From positions 62,001 through 126,000 of the forward strand of contig NZ_JADYVX010000020.1 in the NCBI RefSeq assembly GCF_020194175.1: DNA of 64,000 nt, written 5' to 3'. Position numbers and translations under genes: made by a program. The stretch comes from Bradyrhizobium sp. BRP22 (GTDB lineage: Bacteria; Pseudomonadota; Alphaproteobacteria; Rhizobiales; Xanthobacteraceae). Shown one piece after another: positions 28,773 through 36,966 of the stretch (within the stretch, counting starts at the first letter, position 1; every line of letters begins with the position of its first letter). The notes beneath the pieces were generated by a model, which was not told the DNA's origin, made no database searches, and worked only from the letters and a program-made list of their open reading frames with translations.

Positions 28773-29259
28773 ATGATCCAGCTTTATTGGTCGCCCCGTT
28801 CGCGCTCGTTCACCTGCCTGTGGCTGATGGAAGAAACCGGACTGCCCTATGAGCGCGTGCTGACCGACATCTCGACCGGCGCGCAGAAGGCGCCGGAGTT
28901 CCTGAAGATCAATCCGATGGGCAAGGTGCCGGCGCTGAAGGACGGCGACGTGGCGCTCGGCGAGGCGGCTGCGATCTGCGCCTATATCGCGGATCGTTAT
29001 CCGGAAACCAAACTCGCGCCGGCGCTGAACGATCCGAAGCGCGCACGATATCTGCAGTGTGCTCGACGTCGAGCTTCAGAAAGGACCGTGGATCCTCGGC
29101 GAGGATTTTTCCGCCGCCGACATCGTGGTCGGCTCGGGCCTGAACTATGCGGTGCGGCTGTTCAAGATGGTGCCGTCGCGACCGTCCTTCGAGGCCTATA
29201 TCGCCCGCTGCGCCGCGCGTCCGGCGTTCCAGTTCGCGGAGAAACTCATAGCGGGTTAG
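28773..29259 (+). pseudogene. Glutathione S-transferase, broken by internal deletion
   Basis: The frame from ATG 28773 encodes a normal thioredoxin-fold GST N-domain (MIQLYWSPRSRSFTCLWLME to NDPKRARYLQ, 95 codons, ending at 29057). Translation then becomes meaningless. The normal C-domain continues in another frame from about 29062 (LDVELQKGPWILGEDFSAAD to FAEKLIAG, stop 29257-29259). Together they give about 160 residues against about 200 in the family. This is best explained by loss of roughly 110-130 bp, not a multiple of three, near 29058. Neither half alone would be a working GST. A sequencing or assembly gap could also produce this. Confidence 0.75.
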
Positions 29260-29271
29260 TTTCCCGCCGCC

Positions 29272-29312
29272 GTCATCACCCGCCACCGGGTCCCGCATGC
29301 GCGGGGCATGAC
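29272..29312. repeat. Short copy of the GTCAT(C/G)ACCCG palindrome
   Basis: Ends GTCATCACCCG and GCGGGGCATGAC without the variable centre. It lies in the convergent gap between the broken GST and fabI. Confidence 0.6.
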
Positions 29313-29320
29313 GGCTGAGA

Positions 29321-30121
29321 TTACTCCGCCTTCAGGTTTTCCGGGCGCGGCATCGAGATCACGTTGTAGCCGGAATCGACGTAGTGGATTTCGCCGGTGA
29401 CGCCGCCGGAAAGATCGGACAGCAGATAGAGCGCGGAGCCGCCGAGTTCATCGAGCGTCACGCCGCGGCCGAGCGGCGAATGCTTCTGCTGGAACGCGAA
29501 CATCGCGCGGGCGTCGCCGATGCCCGACCCCGCGAGCGTGCGCACCGGACCGGCCGAGATCGCATTGATGCGGATGGCGCGCGGGCCGAAATCGGCGGCG
29601 AGGTAGCGCACGGACGCTTCCAGCGCCGCCTTCGCAACCCCCATCACGTTGTAATTGGGCATCACGCGCACCGAGCCACCGAAGGTCAGCGTGACCATGG
29701 CGCCGCCACTCTCCGGCATCAACTCCGCCGCGCGCTTGGCGATCTCGGTGAAGGAGAAGCAGGAGATCAGCATGGTGCGCGAGAAATTCTCTCGCGTGGT
29801 GTCCGCATAGCGACCCTTCAGCTCGTTCTTGTCGGAGAAGGCGACGGCGTGGACGAGAAAATCGAGCTGACCCCATTTGTCGCGCAGGCTCGCGAACACC
29901 GCGTCGACGCTGGCGAGATCCTCGACATCGCAGGGCAGCACCGCATCGACACCGAGCGATTGCGCCAGCGGCTTGACGCGCTTGCCGAGCGCCTCGCCCT
30001 GGTAGGTGAAGGCAAGCTCGGCGCCTTGCGCATGCAGCGTCTTGGCGATGCCCCAAGCGATCGAATGATCATTGGCGACGCCCATGATCAGTCCGCGCTT
30101 GCCTTTCATCAGGTCCTGCAT
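29321..30121 (-). CDS. fabI: Enoyl-[acyl-carrier-protein] reductase (NADH), FabI
   Basis: Short-chain dehydrogenase of 266 residues that reduces trans-2-enoyl-ACP in the last step of each fatty acid elongation round. The nucleotide-binding start is KGKRGLIMGVANDHSIAWGIA. The FabI catalytic pattern Tyr-x6-Lys is present in YNVMGVAK. The start MQDLMKGKRG at ATG 30119-30121 is preferred over an upstream ATG at 30160 that would add 13 residues. It lies downstream of fabB, separated by a repeat, on the minus strand. It is the usual triclosan-target type. Confidence 0.95.
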   Translation of the reverse strand: MQDLMKGKRGLIMGVANDHSIAWGIAKTLHAQGAELAFTYQGEALGKRVKPLAQSLGVDAVLPCDVEDLASVDAVFASLRDKWGQLDFLVHAVAFSDKNELKGRYADTTRENFSRTMLISCFSFTEIAKRAAELMPESGGAMVTLTFGGSVRVMPNYNVMGVAKAALEASVRYLAADFGPRAIRINAISAGPVRTLAGSGIGDARAMFAFQQKHSPLGRGVTLDELGGSALYLLSDLSGGVTGEIHYVDSGYNVISMPRPENLKAE

Positions 30122-30152
30122 TGCCAGTCCGCTCCTATTGACTCGCTGCTGC

Positions 30153-30252
30153 GTCATCACCCGCGAAGGCGGGTGATCCAGTATTCCGAATACGCCAGTG
30201 ACCGACCGAGAGGCTGCGGCATACTGGATGCCCCGCCTTCGCGGGGCATGAC
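30153..30252. repeat. Dispersed palindrome, GTCATCACCCGCGAAGGCGGGTGATCCAGT type
   Basis: Left hairpin ACCCGCGAAGGCGGGT, right hairpin GCCCCGCCTTCGCGGGGC, with a variable centre between AGTATTCC and GGCATACTGGAT. It fills the fabB-fabI gap. Confidence 0.85.
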
Positions 30253-30265
30253 GGGTAAAGGAAAA

Positions 30266-31489
30266 CTACGCATCCAGCCGCTTGAACACCAGCGTCGCGT
30301 TGGTGCCGCCGAAGCCGAACGAATTCGACAGTACGGTGCCGAGCTTCGCGCTATCGACGCGCTTGCGCACGATCGGCATGTCGGCGAAGACGGGATCGAG
30401 CTCGGTAATGTGCGCGCTTTCGCAGATGAAGCCGTTGTTCATCATCAGCAGCGAATAGATCGCTTCCTGCACGCCGGTGGCGCCGAGCGAATGGCCGGTC
30501 AGCGCCTTGGTCGCAGAGATCGGCGGGCATTTTTCGCCGGTGCCGAACACCTTGCGGATCGCTTCGATTTCCGGCGGATCGCCAGCAGGCGTCGAGGTCG
30601 CGTGCGGATTGATGTAGTCGATCGGCGTCTTCACCGTCGACAAGGCCATGCGCATGCAGCGCTCGGCGCCCTCCCCCGAAGGCGCCACCATGTCGTAGCC
30701 GTCTGAAGTCGCGCCATAGCCGACCAGTTCGGCGTAGATACGCGCGCCGCGCGCCTTGGCATGCTCCAGCTCTTCCAGCACCACGACACCGGCACCGCCG
30801 GCGATGACGAAGCCGTCGCGGTTGATATCGTAGGGACGGGAGGCCGTGGCCGGCGTGTCGTTATATTTCGACGACATGGCGCCCATGGCGTCGAACAGCA
30901 CCGACAGCGTCCAGTCCAGCTCCTCGCAGCCGCCGGCGAAGATCACGTCCTGCTTGCCGATCTGGATGATCTCGTAGGCATTGCCGATGCAGTGGTTCGA
31001 CGTCGCGCAGGCCGAGGAAATCGAATAATTCACGCCCTTGATCTTGAACCAGGTCGCAAGCGTCGCGGATGCGGTCGACGACATGCCCTTGGGAACGGCG
31101 AACGGACCGACCCGCTTCGGACCCTTGGTGCGCGCGATGTCGGCGGCCTCCACCAGCGTGCGCGTCGACGGGCCGCCCGAGCCCATGATGATTCCGGTGC
31201 GCTCGTTGGAGACTTCGCCCGCCTCCAGTCCGGCATCGCGGATCGCCTGCTCCATCGCCACGTGATTCCATGCCGCGCCTTCGGCCAGAAACCGCATCGC
31301 ACGGCGATCGATCACCTCGGCAGGATTGAGCGTCGGCGCACCCTGCACCTGGGAACGGAAGCCAAGCTCCGCATATTTCTCCGCGCGGGTAATCCCGGAC
31401 TTTGCCTCGTGAAGGCTCGCAAGCACTTCCTGGGTGTTGTTTCCGATGGACGAGACAATGCCCATCCCGGTGATGACAACCCGCCTCAT
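30266..31489 (-). CDS. fabB: Beta-ketoacyl-ACP synthase I, FabB
   Basis: Condensing enzyme of 407 residues that elongates acyl-ACP and, with FabA, is required for unsaturated fatty acids. The Cys-His-His triad lies in SSACATSNH (Cys), NPHATSTPAGDP (His) and KALTGHSLGATG (His). It starts MRRVVITGMGIVSSIGNN at ATG 31487-31489, 43 bp downstream of fabA. Length and motifs favour FabB over FabF, and the fabA neighbour supports this. The order irr//fabA-fabB-fabI is conserved in rhizobia. Confidence 0.95.
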   Translation of the reverse strand: MRRVVITGMGIVSSIGNNTQEVLASLHEAKSGITRAEKYAELGFRSQVQGAPTLNPAEVIDRRAMRFLAEGAAWNHVAMEQAIRDAGLEAGEVSNERTGIIMGSGGPSTRTLVEAADIARTKGPKRVGPFAVPKGMSSTASATLATWFKIKGVNYSISSACATSNHCIGNAYEIIQIGKQDVIFAGGCEELDWTLSVLFDAMGAMSSKYNDTPATASRPYDINRDGFVIAGGAGVVVLEELEHAKARGARIYAELVGYGATSDGYDMVAPSGEGAERCMRMALSTVKTPIDYINPHATSTPAGDPPEIEAIRKVFGTGEKCPPISATKALTGHSLGATGVQEAIYSLLMMNNGFICESAHITELDPVFADMPIVRKRVDSAKLGTVLSNSFGFGGTNATLVFKRLDA

Positions 31490-31532
31490 GATCGCCTCGC
31501 CCTGCCGTTAGTTTTCTGTGCGACGGTTTCGG

Positions 31533-32054
31533 TCACGCCGGGGCCGTGCCCTGCTTGAACAGCCCAACCTTCAAATCCTTCGCGCGATAAATAATCTCGC
31601 CGTCCATGGAAAGCCAGCCATCGGCAATACCGAGCACCAGCCTCGAGCGCATCACGCGCTTGATATCGACGTTGTACACAACCTTGCGCACGTTCGGCAG
31701 CACTTGGCCGCCGAATTTCAACTCGCCAAGCCCGAGCGCGCGGCCGCGTCCTTCGCCGCCGATCCAGCCGAGGTAAAAGCCGACCATCTGCCACATCGCA
31801 TCCAGGCCAAGGCAGCCCGGCATGACCGGGTCGTTCTTGAAGTGGCAGCCGAAGAACCAGAGATCCGGCTTCACATCGAGCTCGGCGCGCACCAGTCCCT
31901 TGCCGAACTCGCCGCCGGTCTCCGAGATCTCGCTGATGCGGTCGAACATCAGCATCGGCGGCAACGGCAACTGGGCGTTGCCCGGACCGAACATCTCGCC
32001 CCTGCCGCACGCCAGCAGATCCTCGTACTCATAACCGCTGCGCCGCTCCAGCAT
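31533..32054 (-). CDS. fabA: 3-hydroxydecanoyl-ACP dehydratase/isomerase, FabA
   Basis: Hot-dog fold enzyme of 173 residues that dehydrates 3-hydroxydecanoyl-ACP and isomerises the product to cis-3-decenoyl-ACP, starting unsaturated fatty acid synthesis. The active-site His and Asp lie in GCHFKNDPVMPGCLGLDAMW. The start is ATG 32052-32054 (MLERRSGYEYEDLLACG), with AAGAGG just upstream. A longer open frame reaching 32231 adds a non-conserved arginine-rich stretch and is rejected. It is the first gene of the minus-strand fab group, divergent from irr. Confidence 0.95.
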   Translation of the reverse strand: MLERRSGYEYEDLLACGRGEMFGPGNAQLPLPPMLMFDRISEISETGGEFGKGLVRAELDVKPDLWFFGCHFKNDPVMPGCLGLDAMWQMVGFYLGWIGGEGRGRALGLGELKFGGQVLPNVRKVVYNVDIKRVMRSRLVLGIADGWLSMDGEIIYRAKDLKVGLFKQGTAPA

Positions 32055-32377
32055 CCTCTTTCCACTCTCCTCAATGTCCCGGTGAAGCGCTCTCGAACGA
32101 ACCGGACCCTCTTCCCGGCGGGACTGGATTTCCCGCAACCCGGCGCTATCTTGGGCGCGAACGGCGTCGTCTCTGCCGAATTCGCATATGTGGTCCGCGC
32201 GCTCTCTAACATAGGCGGGAAGGCGCGGCAAAGTGTCGGAATGGGTTAAATTGCTGCATCCCCAGAGGGTTCCGCTTCAATGCGCCGGGGAGGCCCCAGT
32301 TGCGAGAAACTTGCATCTGAAGGATTTCCTTCTTATAGTCACATGAAATTGCCCGAGTTCAGGTAGCTAGAGTGCAT
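32055..32377. other. 323-bp divergent fabA/irr control region
   Basis: No gene is seen. The irr side holds a promoter-like pair and a GAAGGA-TT-TCCTTC palindrome (32301-32339). The fabA side shows no clear consensus promoter. Both genes must start transcription from this gap. Confidence 0.7.
32301..32339 (+). promoter_or_regulatory. irr promoter with embedded palindrome
   Basis: TTGCAT (32311-32316), 17-bp spacer, TATAGT (32334-32339). Between them lies the perfect palindrome GAAGGA-TT-TCCTTC (32319-32332). Hexamers TGCGAG (32301), TGCATC (32312) and TGAAGG (32318) run in the same direction. In B. japonicum, Fur binds the irr promoter at imperfect direct-repeat hexamers, so this is a likely Fur/Irr-responsive site. 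Confidence 0.5.
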
Positions 32378-32866
32378 ATGAACGACGAAGTTCCGCATGT
32401 GAGCGATGACGCTGGTCAGGTCGCCCGCAGCCCCGGTCATCAGCCGGCGCTGACCGGTTGCCCGTGGCATGACGTCAACGAGATGCTGCAGGCGGCAGGC
32501 CTTCGGCCGACCCGTCAGCGCATGGCGCTGGGCTGGCTGCTGTTCGGCAAGGGTGCCCGCCACCTCACCGCAGAAATGCTTTACGAGGAAGCAACGCTCG
32601 CCAAGGTTCCGGTGTCGCTCGCTACCGTCTACAACACGTTGAACCAGCTCACCGATGCCGGCCTGCTGCGCCAGGTCAGCGTCGACGGCACCAAGACCTA
32701 TTTCGACACCAACGTCACCGCGCACCACCATTTCTATCTCGAGAACAACCACGAGCTGGTCGACATTCCCGACCCGCATCTGGTGCTCTCGAAGATGCCG
32801 GATATCCCGGACGGCTACGAGATCGCGCGCATCGACATGGTTGTGCGGCTGCGCAAGAAGCGCTGA
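32378..32866 (+). CDS. irr: Iron response regulator Irr
   Basis: Fur-family regulator of 162 residues that controls heme synthesis and iron uptake in Rhizobiales and is degraded in a heme-dependent way in Bradyrhizobium. An N-terminal heme regulatory motif GCPWHDVN (Cys at about 28) is present, as is the second heme-binding histidine cluster AHHHFY. The winged helix covers about 35-95 (RPTRQRMALGWLLF, SLATVYNTLNQLTDAGLL). ATG 32378 or the GTG 6 bp upstream could be the start. It is divergent from fabA, as in related genomes. The heme motif points to the Bradyrhizobium-type rather than Rhizobium-type protein. Confidence 0.95.
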   Translation: MNDEVPHVSDDAGQVARSPGHQPALTGCPWHDVNEMLQAAGLRPTRQRMALGWLLFGKGARHLTAEMLYEEATLAKVPVSLATVYNTLNQLTDAGLLRQVSVDGTKTYFDTNVTAHHHFYLENNHELVDIPDPHLVLSKMPDIPDGYEIARIDMVVRLRKKR

Positions 32867-32871
32867 TCCTT

Positions 32872-32993
32872 GTCGCCCCTGCGAAAGCAGGGGCCCATAA
32901 CCACAAATCTTCGTTGTTTGAGTTGGGCCTCTTCCCGCAGCGCCCTATCGCAAGATCGCGCGGTATGGGTCCCGGCTCAAGGCCGGGACGACA
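32872..32993. repeat. Dispersed palindrome, CCCCTGCGAAAGCAGGGGCCCAT type
   Basis: Left hairpin CCCCTGCGAAAGCAGGGG, right hairpin CCCGGCTCAAGGCCGGG, flanked by GTCG and CGAC, with a variable centre. It begins 5 bp after the irr stop in the convergent gap with the SH3 gene. Confidence 0.7.
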
Positions 32994-33010
32994 CCGCAAA
33001 CCTGGCTCGG

Positions 33011-33538
33011 CTAATCCACCTTCTCGTCGGCGTAGACGCCCCACAGGCGCTGCTGCTCGATCCAGCCGTCGAAGCCGCTGCCGATGACGCGGCACCAGCC
33101 ATTGGCGCATTTCTTCACCTGCGCGATGACGCCGGCCTGCAGCCGCGCCGCCACAGCACTGGTCGCGTCCGGACGATCGTAGAGCGCGGCCAGATCGTCC
33201 TTGTGCTTCATGGTGACGACCGCAGTGCGGCGACCCGACAGCAGCGAATGATAGACCCAGCCTTCGGCGCCTTCGGAATCGCGCACCCGGCGCCAGTTCT
33301 CGAACTCGGCGGTGATTTCGACCGGCAGGCCGGAGCGGGTGTAGACCCAGGCGACGTCATTGTCCTTGGTCGGACCGGCGCGGACGTTCACATGATCTGA
33401 CTTGAGGCTGACGTAGCGGGGTATCGGCAGGCCGCTGGTGGTCGGACTTGCATCCTTGGCCGAATGTCCTGGGGATACCGAGGTGCCGAGCACGCACCCG
33501 ACCAGCATCGCCAACCAACTCAACCGCCCCAACGCCAT
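33011..33538 (-). CDS. Secreted SH3-domain protein
   Basis: Protein of 175 residues with a signal peptide (MALGRLSWLAMLVGCVLGTS, cleavage near residue 26) and two bacterial SH3-like modules. The first is clear (SDHVNVRAGPTKDNDVAWVY to GWVYHSLLSG, about 45-105); the second is degenerate (DATSAVAARLQAGVIAQVKKC to GWIEQQRLWGVY). Such periplasmic SH3 proteins usually bind cell wall or partner enzymes; no catalytic domain is present. ATG 33536-33538 has GGAGA upstream. A longer frame to 33790 is not supported. The exact role is unknown. Confidence 0.82.
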   Translation of the reverse strand: MALGRLSWLAMLVGCVLGTSVSPGHSAKDASPTTSGLPIPRYVSLKSDHVNVRAGPTKDNDVAWVYTRSGLPVEITAEFENWRRVRDSEGAEGWVYHSLLSGRRTAVVTMKHKDDLAALYDRPDATSAVAARLQAGVIAQVKKCANGWCRVIGSGFDGWIEQQRLWGVYADEKVD

Positions 33539-33868
33539 CAACTCGTCTCCTGCCGAGAACGCCAACTCAAATTCTGCGAGTTGAACCCTTGAACGTTCAG
33601 AACCCCAGACCCCGGTGCCGCGCGTCAATGCCCTGGCCCGTCTTGCCGAGGGGTTCTTGTGTTGGCCCGGTCTTCTGCTAGAGAGGACGGAACGCCTTAG
33701 AACGAGAACGCCCGACTTTTCCTTGGAAACCCGAGGCAAGTCATCGGGAACCCAGGGAAACGTGAAGGAAACGCCGGGACCGCGCAGCAACCGCAGTTTC
33801 GAACAACCGGGTTAATGAGGCCTGAACGGCGAAGCCTTTGACGGGCCGAAGCCTCATGAGAGCAGGAC
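33539..33868. other. 330-bp divergent gap before the dehydrogenase gene
   Basis: No gene is seen. It holds an inverted repeat CAACTC/GAGTTG (33563-33568 with 33578-33583), a GAAC/TTCC-rich stretch, and a stem ATGAGGC/GCCTCAT (33815-33821 with 33851-33857) that ends 11 bp before the next start and could fold in the leader. Confidence 0.55.
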
Positions 33869-34870
33869 ATGTCGGTTAGGAAGAAGCCTCTCGTCGTCGT
33901 CACCCGCAAACTACCGGATTCGATTGAGACCCGGATGCGCGAATTGTTCGACGCAAGGCTCAATCTCGACGACACGCCGATGACATCCGAGCAGATCGCG
34001 GAAGCTGTGCGCAACGCGGACGTGCTGGTGCCGACCGTCACCGACCTGATCCGCGAGGACGTTCTCAATCAGGGCGAATCCAGGCTCCGGCTGATCGCCA
34101 ATTTTGGCAACGGCGTCGACAATATCGACGTCGCGGCGGCGCATGCGCGCGGCATCACCGTGACCAACACGCCGAAGGTGCTGACCGAGGATACTGCCGA
34201 CATGACCATGGCGCTGATCCTCGCGGTGCCGAGACGGATGATCGAGGGCGCCTCGATCCTGACCGACGGCAAGAACTGGCCGGGCTGGTCACCGACCTGG
34301 ATGCTCGGCCATCGCATCGGAGGAAAAAGACTCGGCATCATCGGCATGGGCCGCATCGGCCAGGCGGTGGCGCGCCGCGCCCGCGCCTTCGGCCTGCAGA
34401 TCCATTATCACAACCGCCGCCCGGTGGCGCCGCGCATCGCCGACGAGCTTGGCGCCACCTATTGGGAAAGCCTCGACCAGATGCTGGCGCGGATGGACAT
34501 CCTCTCGGTGAACTGTCCGCATACGCCTGCAACCTTCCACCTGCTTTCGGCGCGGCGGCTGAAGCTGATCCGCAAGGACGCCTACATCGTCAACACCGCG
34601 CGCGGCGAGGTGATCGACGAGGACACGCTGATCAAGCTGATCGAAGCCGGCGAGATCGGCGGCGCCGGCCTCGACGTTTATGAGCATGAGCCCGCGGTCA
34701 ATCCGAAGCTGGTGCGGCTCGCGAAGGCCGGCAAGGTGACGCTGCTGCCGCATATGGGCTCGGCTACCATCGAGGGCCGCGTCGAGATGGGCGAGAAGGT
34801 GATCATCAACATCCGCACCTTCCTCGACAACCACAAGCCGCCGGACCGCGTGCTGCCGAGCATGCTGTAA
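33869..34870 (+). CDS. D-2-hydroxyacid dehydrogenase (glyoxylate/hydroxypyruvate reductase type)
   Basis: NAD(P)-dependent enzyme of 333 residues. The Rossmann motif is GIIGMGRIGQAVARRARAF (about 154-172), and the catalytic set is Arg (NTARGEVIDE), Glu (YEHEP) and His (LPHMGSAT). Its sequence resembles rhizobial glyoxylate reductase/glycerate dehydrogenase (GyaR-like), which interconverts glyoxylate and glycolate or hydroxypyruvate and glycerate. It stands alone on the plus strand. The ribosome site AGCAGGA precedes ATG 33869. Substrate choice among 2-hydroxyacids is not fixed by sequence. Confidence 0.88.
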   Translation: MSVRKKPLVVVTRKLPDSIETRMRELFDARLNLDDTPMTSEQIAEAVRNADVLVPTVTDLIREDVLNQGESRLRLIANFGNGVDNIDVAAAHARGITVTNTPKVLTEDTADMTMALILAVPRRMIEGASILTDGKNWPGWSPTWMLGHRIGGKRLGIIGMGRIGQAVARRARAFGLQIHYHNRRPVAPRIADELGATYWESLDQMLARMDILSVNCPHTPATFHLLSARRLKLIRKDAYIVNTARGEVIDEDTLIKLIEAGEIGGAGLDVYEHEPAVNPKLVRLAKAGKVTLLPHMGSATIEGRVEMGEKVIINIRTFLDNHKPPDRVLPSML

Positions 34871-34883
34871 ACGGCGAATGCTT

Positions 34884-34918
34884 GTAGCCCGAATGGAGCG
34901 AAGCGCAATCCGGGCTAC
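34884..34918. repeat. GTAGCCCG...CGGGCTAC dispersed palindrome
   Basis: Ends GTAGCCCG (34884-34891) and CGGGCTAC (34911-34918) around AATGGAGCGAAGCGCAAT. It may end the dehydrogenase transcript, and it supplies the stop codon of the convergent LysR gene. Confidence 0.75.
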
Positions 34919-35832
34919 GGGATCTTCTTCCGCCGCTCGCGTTTGCGCCACTCCGCGACGAACGCCACGAAGGCGGCGAGGGCCGGCGGCGGTTGGCGTC
35001 GGCTCGGGTAGTAGAAGAACGGGCCCGGGAACGGCTCGCACCAATCTTCCAGCAAGCTGACCAGTGCACCAGACTTCAGCGCTTCACTGACGTAGCCATC
35101 GAGCGTTGCCCAAATACCTGCGCCGTCGAGCGCAGCGCGCATGGCAAGACCCATATTGGTCGAGATCAGCCTTGCGGGCGGATCGACCTTGACGAGCTGG
35201 CCACCCTTTTCAAATTCCCAATCGTGCATGACGCCGCTGCTGTAGCGGGCGCGGAGGCAATCGTGCTCGAGCAGGTCCTTCGGATGGCTCGGCCTGCCGC
35301 GGCGCGCGACATAAGCAGGCGATGCCACGAGGACGTAGCTCTGCGGACCGCTGAGCGGAATCGCCACCATGTCCTGCGCGAGATGCTCGCCATAACGCAC
35401 GCCGGCATCGAAGCCCGCGCTGACGATGTCAACGAAGCCGCTTTCGGAGACGATGTCGAGGTCGACCTGTGGATAGGCCTCCAGGAATGGCCCAACCATC
35501 GGCGCCAGCACGAGGTCGACTGCTGGCGGGGGGGCGTTGACGCGCAGGCGGCCCGACGCCACCTCGCGCAGGCCCCGCACCTGGTCAAGGGCATCGCTGA
35601 CTTCGCGGAGCGCGGGTGCGACGCGCGACAGCAGCAGCTCGCCTGCCTCGGTCAGCGCGACACTGCGGGTAGTGCGGTTCATCAAGCGGACGCCAAGGCG
35701 ATCCTCCAGATCCTTTAGACGCTGGCTAAGGCTAGACGCCGACACGCGAATTTCCTGCGCCGCGCGCCGAAAATTGCGGGTGCGGGCGATCGCCACGAAA
35801 GCGTCGAGGTCGTGCAGGTCGGGATCCGCCAT
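34915..35832 (-). CDS. LysR-family transcriptional regulator
   Basis: Regulator of 305 residues: N-terminal winged helix (about 5-65, FRRAAQEIRVSASSLSQRLKDLEDRLGVRL) and a periplasmic-binding-like effector domain (about 90-295). It starts at ATG 35830-35832, divergent from an aldo/keto reductase 117 bp away, the standard layout for a LysR regulator and its target. The TAG stop and the last codons lie in the right arm of a dispersed repeat. The inducer is unknown. Two dyads in the gap are possible binding sites. Confidence 0.9.
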   Translation of the reverse strand: MADPDLHDLDAFVAIARTRNFRRAAQEIRVSASSLSQRLKDLEDRLGVRLMNRTTRSVALTEAGELLLSRVAPALREVSDALDQVRGLREVASGRLRVNAPPPAVDLVLAPMVGPFLEAYPQVDLDIVSESGFVDIVSAGFDAGVRYGEHLAQDMVAIPLSGPQSYVLVASPAYVARRGRPSHPKDLLEHDCLRARYSSGVMHDWEFEKGGQLVKVDPPARLISTNMGLAMRAALDGAGIWATLDGYVSEALKSGALVSLLEDWCEPFPGPFFYYPSRRQPPPALAAFVAFVAEWRKRERRKKIP

Positions 35833-35891
35833 TGTTCGACAGGATGAACAAGCTATTCGGGATTGTCCAGCTTATCGGCGTAATAATAAGC
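35832..35891. promoter_or_regulatory. Two dyads in the LysR/aldo-keto reductase gap
   Basis: TTGTTC (35832-35837) with GAACAA (35846-35851), touching the LysR start codon, and GCTTAT (35870-35875) with ATAAGC (35886-35891). Spacing and T-rich/A-rich halves suit LysR-type recognition and activation sites. Confidence 0.4.
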
Positions 35892-35949
35892 ACGCATATC
35901 CGCCCTCGTCACGCGGCGCAAACAGCCCGCCCTTTCGAGGAGAGCCAAC

Positions 35950-36957
35950 ATGGAACTACGCAAACTCGGTTCGACCGGCCCCAGCATTTCCGCCCTGGGT
36001 CTCGGCTGCATGGGCATGTCGGAAGTCTACGGACCGGTCGACCGCGGCGAGAGCATCGCCACGATCCATGCGGCGCTCGATGCCGGAATCACGCTGCTCG
36101 ACACCGGCGATTTCTACGCCATGGGCCACAATGAAATGCTGATCAGCGAAGCGCTGAAGGAGCGCCCGCGCGACAAGGTGCAGATCAGCGTTAAGTTCGG
36201 TGCGCTGCGCGGTCCCGGCGGCGAATTCGCAGGGATCGATTGCCGCCCCGCCGCGATCAAGAATTTTCTTGCCTATTCGCTGCAACGGCTCGGCACCGAC
36301 TACATCGATATCTACCGACCCGCGCGTCTCGATCCCAACGTTCCGATCGAAGAGACGATCGGCGGCATCGCCGAGATGGTGAAGGCCGGCTACATCAGGC
36401 ATATCGGCCTGTCCGAAGTCGGCTCCGAAACGATCCGACGGGCGCATGCCGTGCACCCGATCGTCGATCTCCAGATCGAATATTCGCTGATCGCACGCGG
36501 CATCGAGCGCGACATCCTCAAGACCTGCCGCGAGCTCGGCATCGGCATCACCGCCTATGGCGTGCTGTCCCGCGGACTGATCAGCGGTCATTGGACGAAG
36601 GACAGCGGCAAGGTCGGCAGGGACTACCGGCTGATGACGCCGCGCTTCCAGGGCGCGAACCTCGATGCCAATCTCGCGCTCGTGGAGTCGCTGCGCGCGA
36701 TCGCCAACCAGATCGGCGCAACACCGGCACAGGTCGCAATCGCCTGGGTGGCGGCGCAGGGCAAGGAGATCGTGCCGCTGGTCGGCGCCCGTACCCGCAA
36801 CCGTCTCACCGAAGCACTTGGCGCGACCAAGGTGACGCTGACAGAGGCTCATCTTGCGGCGCTGGCAAAAGCCTTCCCGCCGGATGTCGCCTCGGGCACG
36901 CGCTATGCCGCCGAGCAGATGGCACATCTGGACAGCGAGAAGCCGGCCACAATGTAA
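35950..36957 (+). CDS. Aldo/keto reductase
   Basis: TIM-barrel oxidoreductase of 335 residues (AKR13-like) that reduces aldehydes or ketones with NADPH. The start MELRKLGSTGPSISALGLG is typical. The catalytic Asp and Tyr lie in LLDTGDFYAMGHNE, and the cofactor-binding VGARTRNRLTEAL segment is at about 278-290. In place of the usual catalytic His region (LYQLHR), the sequence reads DIYRPARLDPN, a known variation in this subgroup. AGGAGA precedes ATG 35950. It is probably controlled by the divergent LysR gene. The substrate is unknown. Confidence 0.88.
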   Translation: MELRKLGSTGPSISALGLGCMGMSEVYGPVDRGESIATIHAALDAGITLLDTGDFYAMGHNEMLISEALKERPRDKVQISVKFGALRGPGGEFAGIDCRPAAIKNFLAYSLQRLGTDYIDIYRPARLDPNVPIEETIGGIAEMVKAGYIRHIGLSEVGSETIRRAHAVHPIVDLQIEYSLIARGIERDILKTCRELGIGITAYGVLSRGLISGHWTKDSGKVGRDYRLMTPRFQGANLDANLALVESLRAIANQIGATPAQVAIAWVAAQGKEIVPLVGARTRNRLTEALGATKVTLTEAHLAALAKAFPPDVASGTRYAAEQMAHLDSEKPATM

Positions 36958-36966
36958 CGGCCGCAA

